Below, one piece after another: positions 34,299-43,547 of a stretch of DNA of 64,000 bases (position 1 is its first letter; each line of letters starts with the position of its first letter). This DNA comes from Streptomyces klenkii (lineage in GTDB: Bacteria; Actinomycetota; Actinomycetes; Streptomycetales; Streptomycetaceae). The stretch lies in the NCBI RefSeq assembly GCF_003626645.1, contig NZ_RBAM01000018.1:1-64000 (forward strand). The letters run 5' to 3'. Below the pieces are notes generated by a model. The model ran no database searches. It was not told where the DNA came from and saw nothing but the letters and a program-made list of their open reading frames with translations. The translations under genes were made by a program, and so were the position numbers.

Positions 34299-35270
34299 TC
34301 AGGCGCGCGAGGCGGCGATCTGCCGCGACATGATCGTCGTCAGCTCGTACGCCGCGTGGGACGCGGCCACCGAGGTGATCTCGGCGTGGTCGTAGGCCGG
34401 GGCGACCTCGACCAGGTCCGCGGAGACCAGGTTGCAGGAGGACAGGCCGCGGATGATCTCCAGCAGCTCGCGGGAGGTGAGGCCGCCGGCCTCCGGGGTG
34501 CCGGTGCCGGGGGCGTGGGCCGGGTCCAGGACGTCGATGTCGATGGAGATGTACAGCGGGCGGTCGCCGACGCGCTGGCGCAGCTGGTCGGCGATCTCGT
34601 CGACGCCGCGGCGCATGACGTCGGCGGAGGTGACGATGCCGAAGCCCATCTTCTCGTCGTCCGTCAGGTCCTTCTTGCCGTACAGCGGGCCGCGCGTGCC
34701 GACGTGGGAGAGCGCCTCGGTGTCGAGGATGCCCTCCTCGACGGCCCGGCGGAACGGCGTGCCGTGGGTGTACTCGGCGCCGAAGTAGGTGTCCCAGGTG
34801 TCCAGGTGCGCGTCGAAGTGCAGCAGGGCGACGGGGCCGTGCTTCTTGGCGACCGAGCGCAGCAGGGGCAGGGCGATGGTGTGGTCGCCGCCCAGGGTCA
34901 TCATGCGGGCGCCGGTGCCGAGGATGCCGTCCGCGGCGTCCTCGATGGTCTCGACGGCCTCGTCGATGTTGAACGGGTTCGCGGCGATGTCACCGGCGTC
35001 GGCGACCTGCGCGAGGGCGAAGGGCGAGGCGTCCTGGGCCGGGTTGTACGGGCGCAGGAGGCGGGAGGCCTCGCGGATGGCGTTGCCGCCGAAGCGGGCG
35101 CCGGGCCGGTAGGAGACGCCGGTGTCGAAGGGGACGCCGACGACGGCCACGTCCGCCGTGCCGACCTCGTCCAGGCGCGGCAGGCGGGCGAAGGTCGCGG
35201 GGCCTGCGTAGCGCGGGATGCGGGAGGAGTCGACGGGGCCGCGCGGTTCACGGGGGGCGGGGGTGCTCAT
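34299..35270 (-). CDS. speB: Agmatinase/ureohydrolase
   Basis: 323 aa. Mn-binding ureohydrolase motifs: GGDHTIALPLL, HFDAHLDTWD and SIDIDVLDPAHAPGTGTPE. Agmatinases convert agmatine to putrescine and urea; guanidinobutyrase is a possible alternative in actinobacteria. Monocistronic with a strong terminator. Divergent from the phosphatase-like gene at 35443. Confidence 0.88.
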   Translation of the reverse strand: MSTPAPREPRGPVDSSRIPRYAGPATFARLPRLDEVGTADVAVVGVPFDTGVSYRPGARFGGNAIREASRLLRPYNPAQDASPFALAQVADAGDIAANPFNIDEAVETIEDAADGILGTGARMMTLGGDHTIALPLLRSVAKKHGPVALLHFDAHLDTWDTYFGAEYTHGTPFRRAVEEGILDTEALSHVGTRGPLYGKKDLTDDEKMGFGIVTSADVMRRGVDEIADQLRQRVGDRPLYISIDIDVLDPAHAPGTGTPEAGGLTSRELLEIIRGLSSCNLVSADLVEVAPAYDHAEITSVAASHAAYELTTIMSRQIAASRA

Positions 35271-35442
35271 GCTGGGGAGCCTCTCGAATCACGGACGCGT
35301 TACGGTCGAACCAACGTCGGGGCGGCTGCGGTGGACGTACCCGAGGGTAGGCAGGGCGGCGGATTCCGCACATGTACGTATCAGTGGGTCCGCGTCCTCC
35401 ATATGGACACCGCGTCCAGCACCGCAGTGATCGGGGGAGACA

Positions 35443-36240
35443 ATGAACGGCATGCCGATACCGACCCGCAGCGAACTGATCGACCACCTCGTCCGTACGC
35501 GCATCGCCGGCGCCGTGGCGACCCCACGCGAGAACAACCTCGACCACTACCGCAGGCTCGCGAACGGCGACCGCCGCTACTGGCTGGGGCTGGAACTCGG
35601 CGACCGCTGGACGGACGAGCAGGACGTGCTCGCCGTCATGGCGGAGCGCTGCGGCGTCAGCGACGACCTGAACCACCGGGCCGGCCAGGACCACATCGAC
35701 CCCGAGCTGACCGCCGACGCCCTGGACCGCATGGCGAACGTGCTGCGCAAGGCGGCCGGGAGCCGGCAGCGGGTGCTCTTCGCGACCGGCCACCCGGGCG
35801 CCCTGCTCGACGTGCACCGCGCGACCGCGGCGGCGATGCGCGCCGCGGGCTGCGAGGTCGTCCGGATCCCGGGCGGGCTGGGCGCGGACGAGGGCTGCGT
35901 GGTGCAGTTCGCGGACGTGGCGGTGTACGAGGGCGGGGCGACGCTCTGGCACACGCACTCCCCCAACCCGATGGCCGCGATCCTCGACGGCCTGCTGCGG
36001 GAGGGCCGCCCGCTGCCGGACCTGGTCGTCGCCGACCACGGCTGGGCGGGCTGCGCGGCGCAGCGCGGCATCGACGCGGTGGGCTACGCGGACTCCAACG
36101 ACCCGGCGCTCTTCCTCGCGGAAGCGGAGGGCACGCTTCAGGTGGCGGTCCCGATGGACGACCACGTGACGGATCCGCGCTTCTACGAGCCGATGACGGC
36201 GTACTTGCTGGCCGCGGCGGGGCTCCTCACGGAGGGCTGA
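35443..36240 (+). CDS. Phosphatase-annotated conserved actinobacterial protein
   Basis: 265 aa. The N-terminal RIAGAVATPRENNLDHYRRLANGDRRYWLGLELG and C-terminal PDLVVADHGWAGCAAQRGIDAVGYADSNDPALFLAE are strongly conserved in Streptomyces homologues, generally labelled phosphatase. The DHGWAG and ADSNDP blocks resemble HAD/SIS-type phosphate handling, but I cannot place it in a characterised family. GGGGGAGA stands 5 bp before ATG 35443. Function otherwise unknown. Confidence 0.72.
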   Translation: MNGMPIPTRSELIDHLVRTRIAGAVATPRENNLDHYRRLANGDRRYWLGLELGDRWTDEQDVLAVMAERCGVSDDLNHRAGQDHIDPELTADALDRMANVLRKAAGSRQRVLFATGHPGALLDVHRATAAAMRAAGCEVVRIPGGLGADEGCVVQFADVAVYEGGATLWHTHSPNPMAAILDGLLREGRPLPDLVVADHGWAGCAAQRGIDAVGYADSNDPALFLAEAEGTLQVAVPMDDHVTDPRFYEPMTAYLLAAAGLLTEG

Positions 36241-36270
36241 TCCCGCCAGCCGTGGTCAGCCCTCCGCGGT

Positions 36271-36516
36271 TCAGCCCTCCGCGGGGCCGGGGCCGCCGTT
36301 CCAGCCGCGCACGCACAGCCATGCGCCGCCCCAGAGCAGGGCGGCTTCCACGCCCCTGAACACGAGGCCGCCCACCAGGTGGGACACCCCCGTCGTCTCG
36401 ACGAGCGGGCTGTGCCAGAGGAAGGCCACGAGGGCGCCGAGGACGACGCTCAAGCCGCCTCCGGCCATGAGCAATATCCTCGGCGCCGTTCCCATCCGTA
36501 CGGCCGCGCGTGCCAT
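36271..36516 (-). CDS. Small two-helix membrane protein
   Basis: 81 aa with two hydrophobic helices (ILLMAGGGLSVVLGALVAFLW and HLVGGLVFRGVEAALLWGGAWL). GGAGGGG precedes ATG 36516 by about 6 bp. No family recognised. Convergent with the phosphatase-like gene. Confidence 0.65.
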   Translation of the reverse strand: MARAAVRMGTAPRILLMAGGGLSVVLGALVAFLWHSPLVETTGVSHLVGGLVFRGVEAALLWGGAWLCVRGWNGGPGPAEG

Positions 36517-36597
36517 CCGCGCCCCTCCCTCACACCGGTGACGTCAACTCGCCGATGTTACCGGCCGGTCGAGCGCGGCCGGGGAACCCTGATGACG

Positions 36598-36639
36598 CCC
36601 TCCTGGATCACCGACACCGCCAACTGGCCGCTCTCCGTG
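36598..36639. pseudogene. Duplicated remnant of the thioesterase 3' end
   Basis: The 42 bases here are identical to 36733-36774 inside the thioesterase gene. Read on the minus strand and extended to about 36570 they encode TESGQLAVSVIQEGVIRVPRPRS, a complete alternative thioesterase C-terminus followed by unrelated sequence. It lies downstream of the current stop and hairpin and so is probably not translated. Confidence 0.7.
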
Positions 36640-36660
36640 CTGCATCTCCCGGGGGCAACC

Positions 36661-36686
36661 CCCGGACCCCCAGCCGGGGGTCCGGG
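36661..36686 (-). terminator. Thioesterase terminator
   Basis: CCCGGACCCCC and its exact complement around AGCC, 16 bp beyond the thioesterase stop. Confidence 0.7.
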
Positions 36687-36701
36687 TCCCGGCCCGGCCT
36701 G

Positions 36702-37637
36702 TCACCTCCCCGGGCGCGGGATCCGGATCACACCCTCCTGGATCACCGACACCGCCAACTGGCCGCTCTCCGTGAAGATGCGGCCCCGGGCCAGGCCGCG
36801 GCCGCCCTGGGACGTCGGGCTCTCCTGGTCGTAGAGGAGCCACTCGTCGGCGCGGAACGGGCGGTGGAACCACATCGCGTGGTCCAGGCTCGCGCCGACG
36901 ACGTCGCCGACGGCCCAGCCGCCGCGGCCGTGGGCCAGGAGGACGGAGTCGAGGAGCGTCATGTCGGAGACGTACGTGGCCAGGCAGATGTGGAGCAGCG
37001 GATCGTCCGCCAGTTTGCCGTTGGTACGGAACCAAACCTGCGACTTCGGCTCACGCGGCTCGCCCACGCTGCCGAACGGCGGCTCGTCCGCGTACCGCAG
37101 GTCGACCGCGGAGCGGGCGTCCAGGATGCGGTCCACGACGCCCGGGCCGCCGAGGAGCGGTGCGTAGCGGCGCAGCGTCTCCGCTGCCGTGGGGAGGGTC
37201 TCCGGGGCGGGCGCGGCCGGCATGGCCTCCTGGTGCTCCAGGCCCTCCTCGTGGCGCTGGAAGGACGCGGAGAGGTGGAAGATCGGCTGTCCGTGCTGGA
37301 CGGCCACCACGCGGCGCGTGGTGAAGGAGCCGCCGTCGCGGATGCGGTCGACGGTGTAGACGATGGGCACGGCGGGGTCGCCGGGCCGCAGGAAGTAGGA
37401 GTGCAGGGAGTGCGGCGGGCGGTCGGCGGGGACGGTGCGGCCCGCGGCGACGAGGGCCTGCGCGGCGACCTGGCCGCCGAAGACGCGCGGGACGAGCACG
37501 GCGCGGCCGGTGCGGCCCCGGAAGATGTCCTCCTCGATGGGTTCGAGGTCGAGGAGGGCGAGGAGCTCGTCCAGCGGCGTGTGCGGGCCGGCCGCCGGTA
37601 TGTGCGAAGGAGAAGGAGAAGTAAGGGGCTCGTTCAT
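36702..37637 (-). CDS. tesB: Acyl-CoA thioesterase II (double hot-dog)
   Basis: 311 aa. TesB blocks: FRGRTGRAVLVPRVFGGQVAAQAL near the start and ASLDHAMWFHRPFRADEWLLYDQESPTSQGGRGLARGRIF towards the end. Hydrolyses medium/long acyl-CoA. ATG 37637 is chosen; the in-frame extension upstream lies inside the preceding dehydrogenase gene antisense-free frame and is not conserved. It starts 24 bp after the acyl-CoA dehydrogenase stop and is thus in its operon. A duplicate of its 3' end follows. Confidence 0.9.
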   Translation of the reverse strand: MNEPLTSPSPSHIPAAGPHTPLDELLALLDLEPIEEDIFRGRTGRAVLVPRVFGGQVAAQALVAAGRTVPADRPPHSLHSYFLRPGDPAVPIVYTVDRIRDGGSFTTRRVVAVQHGQPIFHLSASFQRHEEGLEHQEAMPAAPAPETLPTAAETLRRYAPLLGGPGVVDRILDARSAVDLRYADEPPFGSVGEPREPKSQVWFRTNGKLADDPLLHICLATYVSDMTLLDSVLLAHGRGGWAVGDVVGASLDHAMWFHRPFRADEWLLYDQESPTSQGGRGLARGRIFTESGQLAVSVIQEGVIRIPRPGR

Positions 37638-37660
37638 TGGAGTTCCGGGTCTTACCGGCC

Positions 37661-38821
37661 TTACAGGCCCATGGACTTGGCGATGATGGAGCGCATGACC
37701 TCGCTGGTGCCGCCGTAGATGCGGCTGACGCGGGTGTCTGCGTAGAGGCGGGCGATGGGGTACTCCATCATGTAGCCGTAACCGCCGTGGAGCTGGAGGC
37801 ACTTGTCGATGACGACGGCGGCCCGCTCGGTGGTGAAGAGCTTGGCGGAGGCGGCGTCGGCGGCGGACAGCTCACCCGCCTCGTGGGCGTCGAGGGCGCG
37901 GTCGACGACCGCCTCCATGGCGTCGACGTCGGCCTTGCAGTCGGCGAGCACGAACTTGGTGTTCTGGAAGGACGCGACGGACGTGCCGAAGACCGTCCGG
38001 TCCTGCACGTACTCCTTGGCGAACGTGACGGCGGCCGCGGCCTGGGCGTAGGCGGCGACGGCGATGCCGAGCCGCTCCTGCGGCAGGTTCTGCCCCAGGT
38101 AGCCGAAGGCCTTGCCCTCCTCTCCGAGGAGGTCCCCGACGGGCACCTTGACGTCGGTGAAGGACAGTTCGGCGGTGTCGGAGGTCTTCAGGCCGAGCTT
38201 CTCCAGCTTGCGGCCGACCGCGTACCCCTCGGAGGTGGTGTCCACGGCGAGGATGGAGATGCCGGCGCGGCGGTCCCCGGGGGCGGGCGGGGCGGTGCGG
38301 GCGCAGACGAGCACCCGGTCGGCCTGGACGCCGCCGGTGATGAAGGTCTTGGCGCCGTTGAGGACGTAGTGCGTGCCGTCCTCGGACAGCTTGGCCGTGG
38401 TCTTCATGCCGGCGAGGTCGGAGCCGGTGCCGGGCTCGGTCATGGCGATGGCGGTCATCATGTCGCCGGAGACGAAGGGCGGCAGCCAGCGCCGCTTCTG
38501 CTCCTCGGTGGCGTACTTGAGGAGGTACGGCAGGCACAGCGCGGTGTGCACGCTGCTGCCGCCGAAGCTGACGCCCGCGCGGGCGCACTCCTCGGTGATG
38601 ACGGCGTGGAACTTGAAGCCGCCGCCCTCACCCGCGCCGCCGTACTCCTCGGGCACCTCGATGCCGAAGACGCCGAGGTCGCCGAGCTTCTTGTAGAACT
38701 CGCGCGGGACGGCGCCGGCCTCGCGCCACTCGTCGTAGACGGGCACGACCTCGGTCGCGATGAAGTCGCGGATCGTCGTGCGGAAGGCCTCGTGGTCCGT
38801 GTTGTACACCGTGCGACGCAT
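37661..38821 (-). CDS. Acyl-CoA dehydrogenase
   Basis: 386 aa. FAD-dependent ACAD fold: AIAMTEPGTGSDLAGMKTTA (FAD loop), QLHGGYGYMMEYPIARLYADTRV and IYGGTSEVMRSIIAKSMGL at the C-terminus. Glu of the catalytic base region is inferred in the IYGGTSE block. Likely beta-oxidation or branched-chain acyl-CoA oxidation. ATG 38821 (MRRTVYN) behind GAGGGG. Operon with tesB. An AAGCGCTT palindrome lies 52 bp upstream, typical for TetR control of actinobacterial acyl-CoA dehydrogenases. Confidence 0.9.
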   Translation of the reverse strand: MRRTVYNTDHEAFRTTIRDFIATEVVPVYDEWREAGAVPREFYKKLGDLGVFGIEVPEEYGGAGEGGGFKFHAVITEECARAGVSFGGSSVHTALCLPYLLKYATEEQKRRWLPPFVSGDMMTAIAMTEPGTGSDLAGMKTTAKLSEDGTHYVLNGAKTFITGGVQADRVLVCARTAPPAPGDRRAGISILAVDTTSEGYAVGRKLEKLGLKTSDTAELSFTDVKVPVGDLLGEEGKAFGYLGQNLPQERLGIAVAAYAQAAAAVTFAKEYVQDRTVFGTSVASFQNTKFVLADCKADVDAMEAVVDRALDAHEAGELSAADAASAKLFTTERAAVVIDKCLQLHGGYGYMMEYPIARLYADTRVSRIYGGTSEVMRSIIAKSMGL

Positions 38822-38872
38822 TGGCTGCCATTCCCCTCGTGCGGGCCCGGGGACCCCGGGCTCATGCCTGGC

Positions 38873-38882
38873 CAAGCGCTTG
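38873..38882. promoter_or_regulatory. CAAGCGCTTG palindrome in the acyl-CoA dehydrogenase promoter
   Basis: A perfect 10-bp palindrome in extended context GAGCAAGCGCTTGGCC, about 50 bp upstream of the start codon. Such AAGCGCTT boxes are known for TetR-type fatty-acid regulators; the cognate may be the TetR at 39013. Confidence 0.5.
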
Positions 38883-39012
38883 CTCAGGCGAAGCTACCGG
38901 GGAGTCACCAGGACTGTCCAGAGCCGGTTGAGCCGTACGGGTGACGGCCCGGGGCGGCATCCGCGGCCGTATCTCCGCGGACCCGGGCCACGCGTCCGGC
39001 CGCGCCCCCGGG

Positions 39013-39651
39013 CTACGCCTCCGGCCGCGTCCCGCCGTCCGACAGCGCCGCGAACGCCCCGTGGGCCAGCCTGCGCAGCAGGGCCGCGGTGGCCTCGCGG
39101 CCGGGGAGGGCGCCGGGCCGGCCGAGGTGGGGGGTGGAGTTGAGCAGGCCGAAGACGGCGTGGACGGCGGCGCGGACCTCCGCCTCGTACGGATCCGGGT
39201 GGAGCCGGCGGACGACGTCGACCCACAGCTCCACGTACTGCCGCTGGAGCGAGCGCACCTGCTTGCGGTCGCTGTCGCGCAGCTGGCCCAGCTCGCGGTC
39301 GTGGAGGGTGATCAGCGCCCGGTCGTCCAGGGCGAAGTCGATGTGCCCGTCGATGAGGGAGCCGAGGACGGCGGCCGGGCCCCCGCCCGCCGAGGCGGCC
39401 TCGATGACGCGGCGGCGCCCGCCCGCGAAGAGCCGCTCGCTGATGCCGACCAGGAGCTCGGCGAGCATCGCGTCCTTGCCGGCGAAGTGCCGGTAGAGGC
39501 CGGGGCCGCTGATCCCGACGGCGGCCCCTATCTCGTCGACCCCCACGCCGTGGAAGCCGCGCTCGGCGAAGAGCCGGGCCGCCTCGCTGAGGATCTGCTC
39601 GCGGCGGGTGGGGGCGGCCTGGGCCGGGGTGCGGGTTGGTGCGTCGTTCAC
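39013..39651 (-). CDS. TetR-family regulator of acyl-CoA catabolism (inferred)
   Basis: 212 aa. HTH VDEIGAAVGISGPGLYRHFAGKDAML; helical ligand domain with LGQLRDSDRKQVRSLQRQYVELWVDV. GTG start at 39651. It sits between two acyl-CoA catabolic operons and diverges from the carboxylase operon, with repeated GTTAA-N6-TTAAC boxes in the shared promoter. Likely a repressor released by an acyl-CoA; the ligand is unknown. Confidence 0.85.
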   Translation of the reverse strand: MNDAPTRTPAQAAPTRREQILSEAARLFAERGFHGVGVDEIGAAVGISGPGLYRHFAGKDAMLAELLVGISERLFAGGRRRVIEAASAGGGPAAVLGSLIDGHIDFALDDRALITLHDRELGQLRDSDRKQVRSLQRQYVELWVDVVRRLHPDPYEAEVRAAVHAVFGLLNSTPHLGRPGALPGREATAALLRRLAHGAFAALSDGGTRPEA

Positions 39652-39673
39652 GAAAGTGATTCTAGACAGCGGC

Positions 39674-39718
39674 GTTAGTGGTCGTTAACCTGAAGGGAAA
39701 GTGTTAACGCTCATTAAC
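39674..39718. promoter_or_regulatory. Two GTTA(A/G)-N6-TTAAC operators of the leucine-catabolic operon
   Basis: GTTAG-N6-TTAAC (39674-39689) and GTTAA-N6-TTAAC (39703-39718) have the same 16-bp frame and are centred 29 bp apart, between the TetR gene and the carboxylase operon. Confidence 0.6.
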
Positions 39719-39756
39719 CGAGCGGGATCATGGGCCGAGCAAGGGAGCTCGAGTAC

Positions 39757-41388
39757 ATGCAGCAGGCACCGGCGCTGGGGAGCGCCGCCGATCCGGCGTC
39801 CGACGCCTGGCGGGTGAACGAGGCGGCGCACCGCGAGCTGTCCGCGGGACTGCGGGAGCGGCTGGCCGCGGCCCGGCTGGGCGGCGGCCCGAAGGCCAGG
39901 GAGCGGCACACCTCCCGCGGCAAGCTCCTGCCGCGCGACCGGGTCGATGCCCTGCTGGACCCCGGCTCGCCGTTCCTGGAGATCGCCCCGCTCGCCGCCG
40001 ACGGGATGTACGGCGGGGCTGCACCGGCCGCGGGCGTGATCGCGGGCATCGGCCGGGTCTCCGGCCGCGAGACGGTGATCGTCGCCAACGACGCCACCGT
40101 CAAGGGCGGCACGTACTACCCGATGACGGTCAAGAAGCACCTGCGCGCCCAGGAGATCGCCCTGGAGAACAGGCTGCCGTGCCTGTATCTGGTGGACTCG
40201 GGCGGCGCCTTCCTGCCCATGCAGGACGAGGTCTTCCCCGACCGCGACCACTTCGGCCGGATCTTCTACAACCAGGCCCGGATGTCCGGCGCGGGCATCC
40301 CGCAGATCGCCGCCGTCCTCGGCTCCTGCACCGCCGGCGGCGCCTACGTGCCGGCGATGAGCGACGAGGCGGTGATCGTCCGCGGCCAGGGCACGATCTT
40401 CCTGGGCGGCCCGCCGCTGGTGAAGGCCGCCACGGGCGAGGTCGTCACCGCCGAGGAGCTCGGCGGCGGCGAGGTCCACTCGAAGGTCTCGGGCGTCACC
40501 GACCACCTCGCCGAGGACGACGCCCACGCCCTGCGCATCGTCCGCACGATCGTGTCCACGCTGCCCGGGCGGGGCGCGCTCCCCTGGGGCGTCGAGCCGG
40601 CCGAGGAGCCCGCCGCCGACCCCGCGGGGCTCTACGGCGCCGTTCCGGTGGACTCCCGCACGCCGTACGACGTGCGCGAGGTCATCGCCCGCGTCGTCGA
40701 CGGCTCGCGGTTCGCCGAGTTCAAGGCGGAGTTCGGGCAGACGCTGGTGACCGGCTTCGCCCGGATCCACGGCCACCCCGTCGGCATCGTCGCCAACAAC
40801 GGCATCCTGTTCTCCGAATCCGCCCAGAAGGGCGCGCACTTCATCGAGCTGTGCGACCAGCGCGGCATCCCCCTGGTCTTCTTGCAGAACATCTCCGGCT
40901 TCATGGTCGGCCGGCAGTACGAGGCGGGCGGCATCGCCAAGCACGGCGCGAAGATGGTCACAGCCGTGGCCTGCGCCCGCGTCCCCAAGCTCACCGTCGT
41001 CATCGGCGGCTCCTACGGCGCGGGCAACTACTCGATGTGCGGCCGGGCCTATTCGCCGCGCTTCCTGTGGATGTGGCCCAACGCCAAGATCTCCGTCATG
41101 GGCGGCGAGCAGGCGGCCTCCGTCCTGGCCACCGTCAAGCGCGATCAGCTGGAGTCCCGCGGCGAGGCCTGGAGCGCCGAAGAGGAAGAGGCGTTCCGCG
41201 CCCCCGTCCGCGAGCAGTACGAGACCCAGGGCAGCGCCTACTACGCCACCGCACGGCTGTGGGACGACGGCGTCATCGACCCCCTGGAGACCCGGCAGGT
41301 GCTGGGCCTGGCGCTGACAGCCTGCGCCAACGCCCCCCTGCCCGAGAAGGACCCCACCGCGCCCGGCTACGGCGTCTTCCGGATGTGA
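39757..41388 (+). CDS. mccB: Methylcrotonyl-CoA carboxylase carboxyltransferase (beta) subunit
   Basis: 543 aa. Carboxyltransferase-type acyl-CoA carboxylase: GGTYYPMTVKKHLRAQEIA, LVDSGGAFLPMQDEVFPD, SCTAGGAYVPAMSDE and IVANNGILFSESAQKGAHFIELC are conserved in MCC/LiuB-type subunits. Second step carboxylates 3-methylcrotonyl-CoA in leucine breakdown; other acyl-CoA substrates remain possible. ATG 39757 (MQQAP) follows AGGGAG with 9 bp; ATG 39730 upstream lacks a ribosome site. First gene of a four-gene operon. Confidence 0.9.
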   Translation: MQQAPALGSAADPASDAWRVNEAAHRELSAGLRERLAAARLGGGPKARERHTSRGKLLPRDRVDALLDPGSPFLEIAPLAADGMYGGAAPAAGVIAGIGRVSGRETVIVANDATVKGGTYYPMTVKKHLRAQEIALENRLPCLYLVDSGGAFLPMQDEVFPDRDHFGRIFYNQARMSGAGIPQIAAVLGSCTAGGAYVPAMSDEAVIVRGQGTIFLGGPPLVKAATGEVVTAEELGGGEVHSKVSGVTDHLAEDDAHALRIVRTIVSTLPGRGALPWGVEPAEEPAADPAGLYGAVPVDSRTPYDVREVIARVVDGSRFAEFKAEFGQTLVTGFARIHGHPVGIVANNGILFSESAQKGAHFIELCDQRGIPLVFLQNISGFMVGRQYEAGGIAKHGAKMVTAVACARVPKLTVVIGGSYGAGNYSMCGRAYSPRFLWMWPNAKISVMGGEQAASVLATVKRDQLESRGEAWSAEEEEAFRAPVREQYETQGSAYYATARLWDDGVIDPLETRQVLGLALTACANAPLPEKDPTAPGYGVFRM

Positions 41389-41396
41389 GGCGGAGC

Positions 41397-43547
41397 ATGT
41401 TCGAGACTGTCCTTGTCGCCAACCGCGGCGAGATCGCCGTACGGGTCATCCGTACGCTGCGCGCGCTCGGCATCCGCTCGGTCGCCGTGTTCAGCGACGC
41501 CGACGCGGAGGCCCGGCACGTCCGCGAGGCCGACACCGCCGTGCGGATCGGCCCGGCCGCCGCCGCGGAGAGCTATCTGTCGATACCGCGCCTCCTGGAG
41601 GCCGCCGCCCGCACCGGCGCCCAGGCCGTCCACCCCGGCTACGGCTTCCTCGCCGAGAACGCCGCCTTCGCCCGCGCCTGCGCCGATGCCGGCCTCGCCT
41701 TCATCGGGCCGCCCGCCGGCGCCGTCGAGCTGATGGGCGACAAGATCCGTGCCAAGGAGACCGTGCAGGCCGCGGGCGTGCCCGTGGTGCCCGGCTCCTC
41801 CGGCAGCGGCCTGACCGACGCGGAGCTCGCGGCCGCCGCCCTCGGCATCGGCATGCCCGTCCTGCTCAAGCCCTCCGCGGGCGGCGGCGGCAAGGGCATG
41901 CGCCTGGTGCGCGACGCTTCGCTGCTCGGCGAGGAGATCGCCGCCGCCCGGCGCGAGGCCCGCGGCTCCTTCGGCGACGACACCCTGCTCGTCGAGCGCT
42001 GGGTCGACCGGCCCCGCCACATCGAGATCCAGGTCCTGGCCGACGGCCACGGCCACGTCATCCACCTGGGCGAGCGCGAGTGCTCCCTGCAACGCCGCCA
42101 CCAGAAGATCATCGAGGAGGCGCCCTCGCCGTTCCTCGACGAGGCCACGCGCGCCGCCATGGGCGAGGCGGCCGTCCAGGCCGCCCGCTCCTGCGGCTAC
42201 GCGGGCGCGGGCACGGTCGAGTTCATCGTGCCGGGCGACGACCCCTCCTCGTACTACTTCATGGAGATGAACACCCGCCTCCAGGTCGAGCACCCCGTCA
42301 CCGAGCTGATCACCGGCCTGGACCTCGTCGAGTGGCAGGTCCGCGTCGCGGCCGGCGAGGAGCTGACCCTGCGCCAGGAGGACGTGACCCTCACCGGGCA
42401 CGCGGTCGAGGCCCGCATCTGCGCCGAGACCGCGCGCGTGAGCGGTGACGGCGCCCGCGTCGACTTCCTGCCCTCCGCGGGCACCGTGCGGCTGCTGCGC
42501 GAGCCGGCGGGCGAGGGCGTCCGCGTCGACTCCGGCCTGTCGGAGGGCACGGACGTCGGCACGTCCTACGACCCCATGCTCGCCAAGGTCATCGCCCACG
42601 GCCCGGACCGGGCCACGGCCCTGCGCCGCCTGCGCGCCGCCCTCGCCGGCACGGTCGTCCTCGGCGTCGACACCAATGCGGGCTTCCTGCGGCGGCTGCT
42701 GGCGCATCCGGACGTGGTGGCGGGCGCGCTCGACACGGGCCTCGTCGACCGCGACGCGGTCACGCTGGTGGAGCAGGAGGTGCCGGCCGAGGCGTACGCG
42801 GCAGCGGCACTGCTGCGGCAGCAGGGGCTGGAGCCCGTGCCCCACGGCTGGGTGGACCCGTTCTCGGCCCCGTCGGGCTGGCGCCTGGGCGGCGAGGCGG
42901 CATGGACGCCGCACCACCTGCGCGTGCCGGGCCACGAGCCGGTGACGGTGCGGGTGCGCGGCACCGCGCGCCATGCGCAGGTGGTCGTGGACGCCCCCGT
43001 GCCCGCCACGGGCAGCGGGCAGCTCCCGGCCCCGGGCGGCACCGCGGACACCGCGCAGCCCGCAGCGGTTCCGGTCTCCGCCGGGCTGGCGGCCGACGGG
43101 CGCGGCGCGGCCGGCGGCGCACAGCCGGCGCCGCACCCGGGGGCCGGCGCCGGAGGCGGCATCACCCTCCACTACGACGGTGTCACCCGGCACTTCACCG
43201 CCGCCCCCGGCCCGGAGGGCACCTGGCTCGGCCGCGACGGCGACGCCTGGCACCTGCGCGACCACGACCCCGTCGGGGCCGCGGGCGGCGGCGCGGGAGC
43301 CGCCGGCGTGGACACCCTCACCGCCCCCATGCCCGGCACCGTCACCGTCGTCAAGGCGGCCGTGGGCGACTTCGTCAGCGCCGGGCAGAGCCTCCTCGTG
43401 GTGGAGGCCATGAAGATGGAGCACGTCATCTCCGCCCCGCACGACGGCACCGTCGCCGAGCTGGACGTGACGCCCGGCGCCACCGTGGCCATGGACCAGG
43501 TCCTGGCCGTCGTCACCCCCGCCGCCGGCCCCGCGGAGGAATCATGA
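41397..43547 (+). CDS. mccA: Methylcrotonyl-CoA carboxylase biotin-carboxylase/BCCP (alpha) subunit
   Basis: 716 aa. Biotin carboxylase domain (MFETVLVANRGEIAVRV; ATP-grasp loop KPSAGGGGKGM; FMEMNTRLQVEHPVTE) followed by a Pro/Ala/Gly-rich BT linker (about 560-600) and a BCCP domain with biotinyl Lys673 in EAMKMEH. Starts 8 bp after mccB; its stop overlaps the lyase ATG (ATGA at 43544-43547). Completes the MCC holoenzyme. Confidence 0.92.
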   Translation: MFETVLVANRGEIAVRVIRTLRALGIRSVAVFSDADAEARHVREADTAVRIGPAAAAESYLSIPRLLEAAARTGAQAVHPGYGFLAENAAFARACADAGLAFIGPPAGAVELMGDKIRAKETVQAAGVPVVPGSSGSGLTDAELAAAALGIGMPVLLKPSAGGGGKGMRLVRDASLLGEEIAAARREARGSFGDDTLLVERWVDRPRHIEIQVLADGHGHVIHLGERECSLQRRHQKIIEEAPSPFLDEATRAAMGEAAVQAARSCGYAGAGTVEFIVPGDDPSSYYFMEMNTRLQVEHPVTELITGLDLVEWQVRVAAGEELTLRQEDVTLTGHAVEARICAETARVSGDGARVDFLPSAGTVRLLREPAGEGVRVDSGLSEGTDVGTSYDPMLAKVIAHGPDRATALRRLRAALAGTVVLGVDTNAGFLRRLLAHPDVVAGALDTGLVDRDAVTLVEQEVPAEAYAAAALLRQQGLEPVPHGWVDPFSAPSGWRLGGEAAWTPHHLRVPGHEPVTVRVRGTARHAQVVVDAPVPATGSGQLPAPGGTADTAQPAAVPVSAGLAADGRGAAGGAQPAPHPGAGAGGGITLHYDGVTRHFTAAPGPEGTWLGRDGDAWHLRDHDPVGAAGGGAGAAGVDTLTAPMPGTVTVVKAAVGDFVSAGQSLLVVEAMKMEHVISAPHDGTVAELDVTPGATVAMDQVLAVVTPAAGPAEES

